A stretch of DNA of 42,656 bases from CAZCTC01 sp964501335 (GCA_964501335.1 CAZCTC010000066.1:1-42656); one strand, 5' to 3'. Counted from the first letter of the stretch, positions 14,890 to 23,113 are shown. A program made the numbers and translations. Notes: generated by a model from the letters alone, not told the origin.

Positions 14890-15654
14890 GTGACAGTTCA
14901 TCTTTACCTGTCCCTGACTCCTGAAGCTTTGATTGCCTCGATGCTGCCCCCGGAAGAGTTTGGTATTTATTATGCCGTGGGAACTCAAAAGAAATCCCGC
15001 GGGCAGGCCATCTTCATGGAAATCGACCCCAATTACCGCCATGAATACCTGCGCATCGAAGAAGGGATCCGGCGCTGCGTTCCACACGAAGACGGCTCCC
15101 CCAAACGCTCCATCTACGTCTCCGTCTATCGGGTCCTTGAGCATGTAGCCCCTGAAGCCATCAAAAAGATGTACCTGGTCACTCAGGATGGGCGTGTGCT
15201 CTCCCTGGACCCCCAAATGGAATGCCCCCAGGATGCCCCGGGGTTGCATCTCTACAAAGAACTGGTCCCTGTCCATCCCCTCGTCGTCAGCAGTCTCGGG
15301 CCATGCAGCTTCTACGACATGATCGTAAAAACCCCCGCCTCCCTCCTCACCCTGCCGGCCGTCTGCTTTGTCGAACTGCAACTGGGCGAACTGGCCCAGG
15401 ATCCCGAGTTCGGCTCGATCGGCAACCTTCCTTATACGAACACCGACCACCTGCGCGAATGCCTCATCGATCTCAAAACCAAAACCGTCCACGCGAAAAT
15501 GGTCGATCGTATCAGCCCGGCCACTTTCCCCTACCGCACCATTAAAAACGGTTTCTTCCTGGGCAATGCCCATAAGCTGATCTGGTTCCCCATGCCGTCT
15601 CAAGATGAATTACGCCAGAACCACTATGCATGGTGGCGCTCCGCCAATATGTAA
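14890..15654 (+). CDS. Hypothetical protein, unrecognised family
   Basis: A 254-residue soluble protein with no signal peptide or membrane segment. I do not recognise its family. It starts at GTG with AAGGAGGG 7 bases upstream, which together with the strong extended -10 promoter argues for real and possibly high expression. Notable stretches are YLSLTPEALIASMLPPEEFG, an opening that resembles an alpha/beta start, GIRRCVPHEDGSPKRSIYVS, and the C-terminal FFLGNAHKLIWFPMPSQ. Only three or four Cys are scattered, so metal-ribbon binding is unlikely. It is followed 131 bases later by the pyrophosphatase gene on the same strand. Functional linkage to that pump is possible but unsupported. Confidence 0.75.
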   Translation: MTVHLYLSLTPEALIASMLPPEEFGIYYAVGTQKKSRGQAIFMEIDPNYRHEYLRIEEGIRRCVPHEDGSPKRSIYVSVYRVLEHVAPEAIKKMYLVTQDGRVLSLDPQMECPQDAPGLHLYKELVPVHPLVVSSLGPCSFYDMIVKTPASLLTLPAVCFVELQLGELAQDPEFGSIGNLPYTNTDHLRECLIDLKTKTVHAKMVDRISPATFPYRTIKNGFFLGNAHKLIWFPMPSQDELRQNHYAWWRSANM

Positions 15655-15785
15655 AACTCGCCCTTAAAATTTTTTGTCTTTCCCTAATTGCCTTCATAGG
15701 CTCAAAACCAGCGACCGCATCTGCGGCCAATGGCGGCGAGCCTTTTTGATGGGCCTCGTAAATTCATTATCGCTGAGAGGAAACT

Positions 15786-17870
15786 ATGAATACCTTGTGG
15801 ATTGTCGTCTGCATCATTGCAGGTCTCGTCTCCGTTGGTGGAGCCGCCTACCTCTACTTCTGGGTCAAACGTCAGGATCCGGGTTCCAAGCGGGCCCAGG
15901 AAGTCGCCGGCTGGATTGAAGAAGGCGCCCAGTCTTACCTTCGCCGCCTCTACACCGCCCTGACGCTGGTCGCCGCCGGCCTGAGCGTTCTCATCGCGCT
16001 GGTCTTTACCTTCGATATTGAACACATCGGCACCAATGCGGCCCAGATCGACCCCGGCAAGGGTATCGCCATGGCCGTAGCCTTCGTCTTCGGCGCCCTC
16101 TGCTCCGCCCTGGCCGGGTACATGGGCATGAGCGTCGCCGTGGCCGGCAATGTCCGCAGCGCCACCGCCGCCAATAAAAGCATCAACGAAGCCTTCAAAG
16201 TGGCCTTCTACGCCGGCTCGGTCATGGGTCTGGCGATGGTCGGTCTGGCCATCATCGGCATGACAATCATCTACGCCCTCTCCGGCGGCGATCCCGAATT
16301 CGTCCTGGGCTTCAGCTTCGGCGCCTCCGCTCTGGCCCTGCTGGCCAAGGCCGGCGGCGGTATCTACACCAAAACCGCCGACATCGCCGCCGATCTGGTC
16401 GGTAAGGTCGAAGTCGGTATCCCCGAAGACGATCCCCGCAACCCCGCCGTCGTGGCCGATAACGTCGGCGACAACGTCGGCGATGTGGCCGGCATGGGCG
16501 CCGATATCTTCGACAGTTATGTCGCCAGTACGGTCGCCGTCATGCTGTTGGGCGCTTCGCTCCCCGCTGGACAGAACCCCAACGGCATCTATACCTTCTT
16601 CCCCTTGATGCTCTGTATGTTGGGTATCGTTGCCTCCCTCATCGGGATTCAGTTCGTGCGCGTCGGCAAGAACGGCAAGCCCGGCCCCGCCCTCAACAAC
16701 GGCACCGTCCTTACCTGTATCTTCTTCGGCATCATGGCCACCATTCTGGTTGCCGCCTTGGGCCTCAACTGGGGCGTCCTGATCGCCACCCTCGCGGGTC
16801 TGATCATCGGCGTGATCATCGGCTTCACCACCGATTACTTCACCTCTTCCGATTTCAAACCCGTGGATGCCACGGCTAAGATCTCCGGCTCCGGCTCGGC
16901 CCTCACCATCATCACCGGCTTCAGCTACGGCCTGATCAGCATCGTGCCGTCGATCGTCGGCATCGGCATCGCCACCCTGGTCGCCTTCTACGTGACCAAG
17001 TACTTCGGCATGGACGGCATCTACGGCGTCGGCATCAGCGCCGTCGGTATGCTCGCCGTCAGCGGTATGATCGTCTCCGCCGACGCCTACGGCCCCATCG
17101 TCGACAACGCCCGCGGTATCGCCGAAATGGCCGGCATGCCCCAGAACGTCATCGACACGGCCGACGTGCTCGACGCCGCCGGCAACACCGCCAAAGCCAT
17201 CACCAAGGGCTTCTCCATCAGCGCCGCCGCCCTGACCGTGCTGGCCCTCTTCGCGGCTTACGCCGAAGTCGTCGGCGCCCGTGGTATCGATTTGAAGCTT
17301 AGCCTGCGTGAACCCATCGTCATCGTGGGCGTTCTGCTGGGTGCCGCCACCCCGCCGCTCTTCAGTGCGTTGACAATGCTGGCCGTCACCCGCAATGCCT
17401 TCTCGATGATTGAGGAAATCCGCCGCCAGTTCCGCGAAATGCCGGGCATCCTGGCCGGCACGCAAAAACCCGACTACGCCACCTGCGTCGGTCTGGCAGC
17501 CCAGGGCGCCCTGAACGCCCTGATCGGCCCGGCCTTCCTGGCCGTGGTGCTCCCCCTGCTCGTCGGCTTCCTGCTGGGCCCCGAAGCCCTGGGCGGCTTC
17601 TTGGGCGGCAGCATCATCACCGGCGTGGTCTTCGCGCTGTTGATGTCCAATGCCGGCGGTCTGTGGGATAACGCCAAAAAATACATTGAAACCGGCGTCT
17701 ACGGCGGCCCGGGCTCCGATGCCCACAAGGCGGCCGTGGTCGGCGATACGGTCGGCGATCCCTTCAAGGATACGGCCGGCCCATCGCTCAACACCCTGAT
17801 CACGGTGATGTCCCTGGTCTCCTCCCTCTTCGCCCCGATCATCGCCGCGGTTCAGCTCATCAAGTGGTAA
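15786..17870 (+). CDS. hppA: Membrane-bound H+-translocating pyrophosphatase
   Basis: A 694-residue integral membrane pump that couples pyrophosphate hydrolysis to ion export, with about 16 helices. Diagnostic segments are DIAADLVGKVEVGIPEDDP (about 198-216), DNVGDNVGDVAGMGADIFDS (about 224-243) and GDTVGDPFKDTAGPSLN near the C terminus, all carrying the acidic Mg-PPi ligands. The ion-type segment reads GNTAKAITKG (about 462): a Lys where K+-dependent enzymes have Ala, and Thr three residues on. That is the signature of K+-independent, proton-pumping enzymes. GAGAGG lies 5 bases upstream of ATG. A hairpin at 17894-17928 probably ends the transcript. Scavenging pyrophosphate from biosynthesis, including tRNA charging, would save energy in an anaerobe or low-energy lifestyle. 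Confidence 0.97.
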   Translation: MNTLWIVVCIIAGLVSVGGAAYLYFWVKRQDPGSKRAQEVAGWIEEGAQSYLRRLYTALTLVAAGLSVLIALVFTFDIEHIGTNAAQIDPGKGIAMAVAFVFGALCSALAGYMGMSVAVAGNVRSATAANKSINEAFKVAFYAGSVMGLAMVGLAIIGMTIIYALSGGDPEFVLGFSFGASALALLAKAGGGIYTKTADIAADLVGKVEVGIPEDDPRNPAVVADNVGDNVGDVAGMGADIFDSYVASTVAVMLLGASLPAGQNPNGIYTFFPLMLCMLGIVASLIGIQFVRVGKNGKPGPALNNGTVLTCIFFGIMATILVAALGLNWGVLIATLAGLIIGVIIGFTTDYFTSSDFKPVDATAKISGSGSALTIITGFSYGLISIVPSIVGIGIATLVAFYVTKYFGMDGIYGVGISAVGMLAVSGMIVSADAYGPIVDNARGIAEMAGMPQNVIDTADVLDAAGNTAKAITKGFSISAAALTVLALFAAYAEVVGARGIDLKLSLREPIVIVGVLLGAATPPLFSALTMLAVTRNAFSMIEEIRRQFREMPGILAGTQKPDYATCVGLAAQGALNALIGPAFLAVVLPLLVGFLLGPEALGGFLGGSIITGVVFALLMSNAGGLWDNAKKYIETGVYGGPGSDAHKAAVVGDTVGDPFKDTAGPSLNTLITVMSLVSSLFAPIIAAVQLIKW

Positions 17871-17893
17871 ATCCTCCCCTTTAAAGGGATTTC

Positions 17894-17928
17894 AGATAAG
17901 CGCGCTCTCAATGAGAGCGCGCTTATCT
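17894..17928 (+). terminator. Hairpin after the pyrophosphatase gene
   Basis: Perfect 17-base arms (agataagcgcgctctca) around a single base, 24 bases after the stop. It is followed by attctgaaaatagg rather than a T run, so it resembles the other intergenic hairpins more than a textbook terminator. Confidence 0.45.
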
Positions 17929-17967
17929 ATTCTGAAAATAGGCCCGCCGTGCAAAAAATCTCCCCGA

Positions 17968-18119
17968 GGGCGGCCACATCGGGCCGCCCCTACCCAAATG
18001 CCGCCAAGGTAGGGGCGGGGTTACCCCGCCCGATGACTGCCGTCAAAACCGGCATTGGGCGAGGCAACCTCGCCCCTACAAAGACAATCTCCCGTAGGGG
18101 TACCCCTTGTGGGTACCCC
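17968..18119. repeat. Array of four GTAGGGG-headed palindromes, alternating orientation
   Basis: Units at 17968-17993 (inverse), 18009-18031 (forward), 18057-18079 (inverse) and 18094-18119 (forward). Each is a GTAGGGG head joined to a 5-8 bp GC stem. The first unit is identical over 26 bases to 23114-23139. A GTAG head plus palindrome is the layout of REP sequences mobilised by RAYT transposases; no such transposase is in the window. Confidence 0.8.
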
Positions 18120-18344
18120 ATCCTGACGAATCGTCTATTTCCATCTTTCAGGGTGCCGCCCCCCGCATGACCTTCTGTCCTGAAAATAGGCCGTTTAAAG
18201 GTGCGACGCACTTTCTATCCATAGAACCACCGATTCAAACGGCCCCATCTGAAGGCAAGTCGCCTGTCCTTGCAAGATCAGAGTGCGTTGCACCTCTTTG
18301 AGAAATCCTCCTCACCCGCACAAGGCCCCTCTCCTGTAAGTTGC

Positions 18345-18440
18345 GCCGCGCTGGATCGGAAGAGAGTTTTTTTGTTTATGTTTTGGTGCGCCTTCTGAGG
18401 CGCACCAAAACATAGGCTTTTCCAGAGCCGCACAGGCGAC
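18345..18440 (-). repeat. Composite hairpin element, partial, core at 18378-18413
   Basis: Inverse orientation: gttgcgccgcgctggat, a T run (gagtttttttgttt), a class A hairpin with 16-base perfect arms (atgttttggtgcgcct, loop tctg), aggctttt and gccgcacaggcgacg. The core is the same as at 11-46, but the loop is the complementary form. Confidence 0.75.
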
Positions 18441-18445
18441 GCAGG

Positions 18446-18475
18446 CTGTCTACTGTCTACTTGCTGCTGTCTACT
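18446..18475. repeat. Heptamer microsatellite (CTGTCTA)n
   Basis: ctgtcta, ctgtcta, then cttgctg, ctgtcta: the same heptad as at 7554-7581, 29123-29143 and 33642-33669, here not attached to a gene end. Confidence 0.75.
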
Positions 18476-18518
18476 TTCTTCGGCCTTTTCCAGAACCGTC
18501 CCAGCCCCGCCCTCTGAG

Positions 18519-18609
18519 CCCCTCTCCCTCCCGCATCGCTCGCGGCCATACCTCAAAATGCATCCTCTCAAATCGCGTCGACTTTTCACAACAAAACATG
18601 GGAGAGGGG
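18519..18609. repeat. Wide CT/GA inverted repeat (class D)
   Basis: cccctctccc at 18519-18528 pairs with gggagagggg at 18600-18609 across 71 bases. The right arm continues ttggggtgagggc, the tail also seen after the palindrome at 88-113. Confidence 0.6.
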
Positions 18610-18735
18610 TTGGGGTGAGGGCCGGCGCCTGCTTTTATCGAAACCTCGCCGAACCGTTAGCCCAAACAACAGTTCATTACGTTTCACATTTCACGTTTTA
18701 GAGCCGCTCTCCTGTAACGATAACGAATTCTGCGT

Positions 18736-18741
18736 TATAAT
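18736..18741 (+). promoter_or_regulatory. TATAAT -10 box upstream of the GH99-like gene
   Basis: A perfect consensus -10 hexamer 49 bases before the start at 18790. The -35 at the matching distance (tgtaac, 18713-18718) is weak. Confidence 0.45.
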
Positions 18742-18789
18742 ACCCGCCGTTGTGCGAGAATTTCCACAAAACGATAAGGAGCCTGCTGG

Positions 18790-20166
18790 ATGCGTTTTCA
18801 ACTGCCCAATCCGAAATATTACCCGGCCCTGAGCGCTGCGCTGGGGCTGGTTGGATTCTCACTGCTGGCCTGGGGCTGGTTCGGCCCCTGGGAAACCACC
18901 GCCGCCCCTGCGGCGGCCGCCCCCACCCCCCTCATGGTCGCCGCCCGCTCGGTCCAGCTTGAACCCGACATCATCAGTATCCTGCCCTCTCCTACCGTTC
19001 AACCTTCCGCCACTCCCACCGCCACCTCCACACCCGCCCCCACCGCCACATCGACCGTCACAGCAACTCCCACCGCCGAACCGACCGCCACCACAGCAGC
19101 CACCCTTGCGCCGACACCCACCGCCGTCCTGGCGACCGCCACCCTTGAACCCACGCCCACCCCGGGAGAACCGACAGCCACCGCCACCGCCGCACCGGCC
19201 CCCCAGCTCGCCGCCGGTCATCCGGCCGTCCCGCCCGCTGTCCTGGCCAACTATCTCCCCTGGTACGATCCGGGCACCTGGGCCACCGGCTGCACCTCCG
19301 CCGGCGACCAGCCCGCAGCCGGAGTCTACAACTCCGACGATGCCGGCGTGATCGGCCGTCACATCGGAGAGGCCCGCGCCGCCGCCCTCGACGGCTTTGC
19401 CGTCCACTGGTTTGCCCCCGGCAACCGCACCGACACCAACTTCGCCTCTATCCTGGCCCAATCCCCGGACGGTTTCAACTCGGCCGTGACCTATCTCTAT
19501 CACATTCTCCCCGGCGTCAATGAATCCGGCGTGATCGATTCTCTCAATTACGTGATCAATACCTACGGCGGAAACGCCCGTTACTACCGCATCGACGGCA
19601 AACCGGTCATCATCTTCAGCGATCTGGCCCGGGTCCCCGGCCCCGGCGGCGGCCGCGATTCCGCTTCCGCCGTAGCGCGCTGGCAGGAAATCCGCAACAC
19701 CGTCGATCCCAACCACAACAGCTGGTGGATCGGCGAAGGGCTCGATCCCTCCTACCTCTCGGTTTTCGACGGCCTCTACGTCTACAAAATCGACCATGCC
19801 TGCTGTCCCGGCGCCATGGCCGGCGCGGGCAAGTGGGCCCGCAGCGTTCGCCAATGGGAAACGCAAACCGGTCAGCCCAAACTCTGGGTCGGCACCGTCA
19901 TGCCCGGCTGGAACGATGCCAACTCGGCCGGTTCGCAATGCAGCGACCTCCGCGTCAGCAGCCAGCCCTTCGCCCGCGACCGCGCCGGCGGAGCCTATTA
20001 CGACAATACCTGGAACGCCGTCCTGCCCACCGCCCCCGATTTCATCATTCTGCACTCCTTCAATGAATGGGTGGAAGGCTCCTACATTGAACCCAGCGCC
20101 ATTTACGGCGATCTCTATCTTCAGCTCACGGCCCAACACATCGCCGCCTTCAAAAGCAGTCGCTGA
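18790..20166 (+). CDS. Secreted or membrane-anchored GH99-like glycoside hydrolase
   Basis: A 458-residue extracytoplasmic protein. A signal anchor covers about residues 12-32 (ALSAALGLVGFSLLAWGW), followed by a low-complexity Thr/Pro/Ala linker (about 66-140) typical of exported Chloroflexota proteins. The catalytic-like domain (about 148-455) opens VLANYLPWYDPGTWA and ends HSFNEWVEGSYIEPSAIYGD; the NEWxEGxxxEP motif is the mark of GH99-like (GH71/GH99, WbsX-type) domains. FAVHWFAPGNRTD and KPVIIFSDLARVPG fit the barrel strands. It probably acts on a mannan- or glucan-type glycan at the cell surface, but substrate and even catalytic activity are unproved. AAGGAG lies 8 bases upstream of ATG. 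A hairpin (20175-20213) follows. Confidence 0.82.
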   Translation: MRFQLPNPKYYPALSAALGLVGFSLLAWGWFGPWETTAAPAAAAPTPLMVAARSVQLEPDIISILPSPTVQPSATPTATSTPAPTATSTVTATPTAEPTATTAATLAPTPTAVLATATLEPTPTPGEPTATATAAPAPQLAAGHPAVPPAVLANYLPWYDPGTWATGCTSAGDQPAAGVYNSDDAGVIGRHIGEARAAALDGFAVHWFAPGNRTDTNFASILAQSPDGFNSAVTYLYHILPGVNESGVIDSLNYVINTYGGNARYYRIDGKPVIIFSDLARVPGPGGGRDSASAVARWQEIRNTVDPNHNSWWIGEGLDPSYLSVFDGLYVYKIDHACCPGAMAGAGKWARSVRQWETQTGQPKLWVGTVMPGWNDANSAGSQCSDLRVSSQPFARDRAGGAYYDNTWNAVLPTAPDFIILHSFNEWVEGSYIEPSAIYGDLYLQLTAQHIAAFKSSR

Positions 20167-20174
20167 TCTTCTCT

Positions 20175-20213
20175 TTCATTTTTTCGCGCGCCTCCGGCGC
20201 GCGAAAAAATGAA
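20175..20213. repeat. Class A solo hairpin after the GH99-like gene
   Basis: Eighteen-base arms (ttcattttttcgcgcgcc) around a tcc loop, 9 bases after the stop codon and 21 bases before the next gene. Confidence 0.85.
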
Positions 20214-20233
20214 CCCATATCAAGTTTCATGGG

Positions 20234-21304
20234 ATGGAAATGCCAAACAGCGCCTTGAACTATCTCAATAATTTGCCCCGTTTGCTCATCGGCAACCGGA
20301 ACCTGCGGCCGCTCGTCATCACCTACCTCCTCACCACCCACTGCAACCTCAACTGCACCTACTGCGAAGACTTCGGCGCTCGTCGCAACGCCGAACAGCC
20401 CGCCCCGCTGGAGCTGCCCCAGGCCCAAAAGCTGCTGCGCCTGCTGCGACAGGCCACCGACCGACTGATCCTCTCCGGCGGCGAGCCGTTGCTCTACCCC
20501 GACATCGAAGCCCTGGTGACCTTCGCCCGCCGCGAAGCCCGCTTCACCGGTCTCACCATGCTCACCAACGGCTTTCTTCTGCCGCAACACGAAGCCGTCC
20601 TCGATCAGGTGACCCGGCTGGTCATCAGCCTCGACACCGTCGATCCCCAACGCTGGGATGAAACCCTGCGCGCCGGCCCCGGCACTGCCGCCGCCATTCA
20701 CGCCAATATCGCCGCCGTCGCCCGTCGACGCTCCGGCCCGCAAGTCATCGTCCACTGCGTCGTCACCCCTGAAACGTTGCCCCAGGCCCGCGGCGTCCTC
20801 GATTTCTGCCGTACCCATGGGATCCTCTTCGCCTTTTCGCCGCAATCCGTGCTCAACTGGCCCCGTTACGAATTGCTGGTCTCCGATGAATACAAAGCCT
20901 TCATCGATGAACTCGAAATGCTGAAACGCCGGGGAGCGCCCATCCTGAGCAGCCGACCCTACCTGAAGCGCATCCGGGATTTTACTCCTTACGATTGTTA
21001 CCCGCTGCTGGCCCCGCGCGTCTTCTCCGACGGCGGGCTGGCCTATCCCTGCCGGCCCATCGAACGCAGCGGCACCGCCCAGGGCGGCCGGGAGATCAAC
21101 ATCCTGGAGGCCGGCAGCTGGAACGCCGCCTTAAAAGAAGCCATCCGCCGGTACGACCTGCCCCCGCATACCTGCAACAGTTGCTATCAACAGTGCTACG
21201 CCGAACCCTCCCTGTTGCAGGCCCACCCTATCGACTGGCTTTGCGAATGGCTCACCAGCGCCCCCGCCCGCCGGGGAGATCTGCTCACCTTTGCCGCCGG
21301 GTAA
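20234..21304 (+). CDS. Radical SAM protein with C-terminal Cys-rich (SPASM-like) region
   Basis: A 356-residue radical S-adenosylmethionine enzyme. The [4Fe-4S] motif is CNLNCTYC (Cys 37, 41 and 44), and RLILSGGEPLLYPD (about 76-89) is the GGE SAM-binding motif. The C-terminal part has further Cys in YDCYPLL, GLAYPCRPIE and HTCNSCYQQC (about 253-325), suggesting auxiliary clusters as in SPASM or twitch domains, which often modify peptides or act as sugar/alcohol dehydrogenases. ATG at 20234 is used; Met3 (20240) is equally possible because the upstream GGGATGG is a poor ribosome-binding site. It lies between the GH99-like and FAD oxidoreductase genes on the same strand. No precursor peptide gene was recognised, so the substrate is unknown. 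Confidence 0.85.
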   Translation: MEMPNSALNYLNNLPRLLIGNRNLRPLVITYLLTTHCNLNCTYCEDFGARRNAEQPAPLELPQAQKLLRLLRQATDRLILSGGEPLLYPDIEALVTFARREARFTGLTMLTNGFLLPQHEAVLDQVTRLVISLDTVDPQRWDETLRAGPGTAAAIHANIAAVARRRSGPQVIVHCVVTPETLPQARGVLDFCRTHGILFAFSPQSVLNWPRYELLVSDEYKAFIDELEMLKRRGAPILSSRPYLKRIRDFTPYDCYPLLAPRVFSDGGLAYPCRPIERSGTAQGGREINILEAGSWNAALKEAIRRYDLPPHTCNSCYQQCYAEPSLLQAHPIDWLCEWLTSAPARRGDLLTFAAG

Positions 21305-21328
21305 ATCCCAAAAATTTATTTTATCTTT

Positions 21329-21520
21329 CGACCTGTGCGTTTGTTCCTTCACAAGGATGAAAAACAGTTTTCGCGTACCGCAACAGGTGCTTTCCTGGTA
21401 AAAAACGACGCGCTGGATGGGAAAAGAGGGTTATTTTTTATTCATTTTTCGGCGGCTTCAGAAAGCCGCCGAAAAATGGCCTGTTCTTTCCCATGTTTTC
21501 CGGGCTAACCGCACAGGTCG
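21329..21520 (-). repeat. Full-length MITE-like composite element with terminal inverted repeats
   Basis: A 192-bp element bounded by CGACCTGTGCG (21329-21339) and its exact complement CGCACAGGTCG (21510-21520). Inside are ccgcaacaggtg (21378-21389, a third and inverted copy of the terminal motif), a cgacgcgctggat motif, a T-rich run and a class A hairpin at 21443-21478 (catttttcggcggctt, loop caga). It has no open frame of note. Same length and layout as 32000-32190. Confidence 0.8.
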
Positions 21521-21555
21521 TTATTTTTCGCGCGCCGAAGGCGCGCGAAAAATAA
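21521..21555. repeat. Class A solo hairpin abutting the composite element
   Basis: Sixteen-base arms (ttatttttcgcgcgcc) around a gaa loop, beginning at the base after the terminal repeat of the preceding element and ending 21 bases before the next start codon. Confidence 0.85.
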
Positions 21556-21576
21556 ATAAAACTTCCGGAGGTTTTT

Positions 21577-23100
21577 ATGAAGCCCATCGTCATCGGCGCA
21601 GGCGTCGCCGGCCTGACCGCAGCCCTGCACCTGGCCGAACGCGGCCTCCCGCCGCTCCTCCTCGAAGCCGACACCCAGGCCGGCGGCCGGCTCAAAGGCG
21701 GCCCCCCCACCCTCATCGAACAGAACGGCCGAAAATGGGAATTTCCCGGCGAACACGGCGTCCACGGGATCTGGTCGCCCTACCGCAACCTGCAAGCCAT
21801 GCTGGTCCGGCTGGGACTGCGCCCCGTCCTGGTCCCCGCCCGCCAGGAAGGCTGGATTCACGGCCGGGGCAGCCGCGTCGGCCGCTCTGAAATCGGCAGC
21901 GCCATCCGGGGCAGCTGGATTCCGGCCCCCTTCCACTACCTGGGACTCTTCAGCCGGCCCCGTTTTTTCGGCATGCTCAGCCTGCGCGACATCCTGGCCC
22001 TGCCGCAGGTCTTCGGCAGCCTGCTGGGCACCCTGGCCGTCGATCCGCTGGATGAAGACCAGCCCCTGCGCGGCTGGACCTTTTCCGAATTCACCCATAC
22101 CTGGACATCGACGATGATCGGCTTCTTCACCGGTTTCACCCGCAACGCCATCCCCGGCAAACGGGAAGAGATCCCGGCCGCCAGCTTCTTCGCCTTCATG
22201 CGCTTCTACACCCTCCAGCGCCGCGATTCCTGGGCCTTCTCCTATCTGCCCACCGCCGGCGGCGCCCTGGTTAACTCTCTGGTGGAATCGCTGCAACAAC
22301 GGGGAGGAGAAATCCGCCTCAACGCCCGGGTAGAACAGCTGGAACGTCAGGGCGACGGCTGGAAAGTAATCTGGAAAGAAGGGGCCATCGTTCACGAACA
22401 GCAGGCCGACCATGTGATTCTGGCCCTCGACGCCCCCGGCGCCGCCGAACTGCTGCGCACCAGCCCCGGCACGGCCGAAAAGGCTCAACAGCTGCACATG
22501 CCCGAAGGAAAACCGACCGCCGTCCTGCGTTTCTGGTTCGACTGTCGGCCGCGCGAAGGGGAACCGGAAGCCGGTATCTTTTCAGGGGATTTTGTACTGG
22601 ATAATTTCTTCTGGCTGCACCGCATCTACGACGAATATGTGCGTTGGAGCCGGGAGACGGGCGGCAGCGCCATCGAAGCCCACATCTACGGCCCACCCGA
22701 GCTGCTGGACAAACCCGATGCCGCGATCGTCGCTCAGGGAATGGTGGATATCCTGCGGGCCTGGCCGGAATTGAAAGGGCATCTGCTGCGCTCAGTTCTG
22801 ACGCGCAACCCGGCGACGCATACCCTGATCAGCATCGGCCGTCCCGAAGAACATCCCGCCGCCGTGACCGCCTGGCCGGGGATTTATGCCTGCGGCGATT
22901 GGGTGCGCGCCGCCACGCCGGCGCTCTTTCTGGAACGGGCCTGTGTGACGGGGATTCTGGCAGCCAATGCCGTGTTGGAGAGATCGGGCAAGGCGCCCTG
23001 GCCGCTCCTGCGACCGCTGCCGCCGGAGGCGCCGGCCGCGGCCATCGAACGCGCCGCCCGCGCCCTGAGGGTCACGCTGCGGAAAAATCGCAAAATTTGA
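21577..23100 (+). CDS. FAD-dependent oxidoreductase, carotenoid-desaturase/amine-oxidase type
   Basis: A 507-residue flavoprotein. The N terminus has the dinucleotide-binding fold, VIGAGVAGLTAALHLAERG, then an acidic strand end (LLLEAD) and GGRLKG, the usual pattern of phytoene-desaturase-like, HpnE-like and protoporphyrinogen-oxidase-like enzymes. GEHGVHGIWSPYRNLQAML (about 64-82) is the substrate-side loop characteristic of carotene desaturase/squalene-type members. The C-terminal FAD motif is GIYACGDWVRAATPALFLERA (about 433-453 including W). The start has GGAGG 6 bases upstream. About 25 basic C-terminal residues (ARALRVTLRKNRKI) may aid membrane association. The substrate could be a carotenoid or other polyprenoid; no other carotenoid gene is in the window. 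Confidence 0.85.
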   Translation: MKPIVIGAGVAGLTAALHLAERGLPPLLLEADTQAGGRLKGGPPTLIEQNGRKWEFPGEHGVHGIWSPYRNLQAMLVRLGLRPVLVPARQEGWIHGRGSRVGRSEIGSAIRGSWIPAPFHYLGLFSRPRFFGMLSLRDILALPQVFGSLLGTLAVDPLDEDQPLRGWTFSEFTHTWTSTMIGFFTGFTRNAIPGKREEIPAASFFAFMRFYTLQRRDSWAFSYLPTAGGALVNSLVESLQQRGGEIRLNARVEQLERQGDGWKVIWKEGAIVHEQQADHVILALDAPGAAELLRTSPGTAEKAQQLHMPEGKPTAVLRFWFDCRPREGEPEAGIFSGDFVLDNFFWLHRIYDEYVRWSRETGGSAIEAHIYGPPELLDKPDAAIVAQGMVDILRAWPELKGHLLRSVLTRNPATHTLISIGRPEEHPAAVTAWPGIYACGDWVRAATPALFLERACVTGILAANAVLERSGKAPWPLLRPLPPEAPAAAIERAARALRVTLRKNRKI

Positions 23101-23113
23101 TCTAAATGGACAA

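Larger units (their letters stand above)
17940..18789. other. Repeat-rich 0.85-kb intergenic region
   Basis: I see no gene. In order it holds four GTAGGGG palindromes (17968-18119), a composite element with a class A hairpin (18378-18413), a heptamer microsatellite (18446-18475), a long CT/GA inverted repeat (18519-18609) and a promoter-like TATAAT (18736-18741). Short open frames cross these repeats and are treated as chance. Confidence 0.7.

Noticed and set aside
15702..17726. A 674-residue minus-strand frame opposite the pyrophosphatase
   Set aside because: Gly/Asp/Ala-rich, low-complexity, no start signal. The pyrophosphatase on the other strand is unmistakable.
18107..18301. Small open frames in 17.9-18.6 kb as possible genes
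   Set aside because: They cross GTAGGGG palindromes, have no ribosome-binding site and show repeat-derived composition.
18859..20139. A glycine-rich minus-strand frame opposite the GH99-like gene
   Set aside because: The glycine-rich part is the complement of the Thr/Pro linker codons. No start signal.
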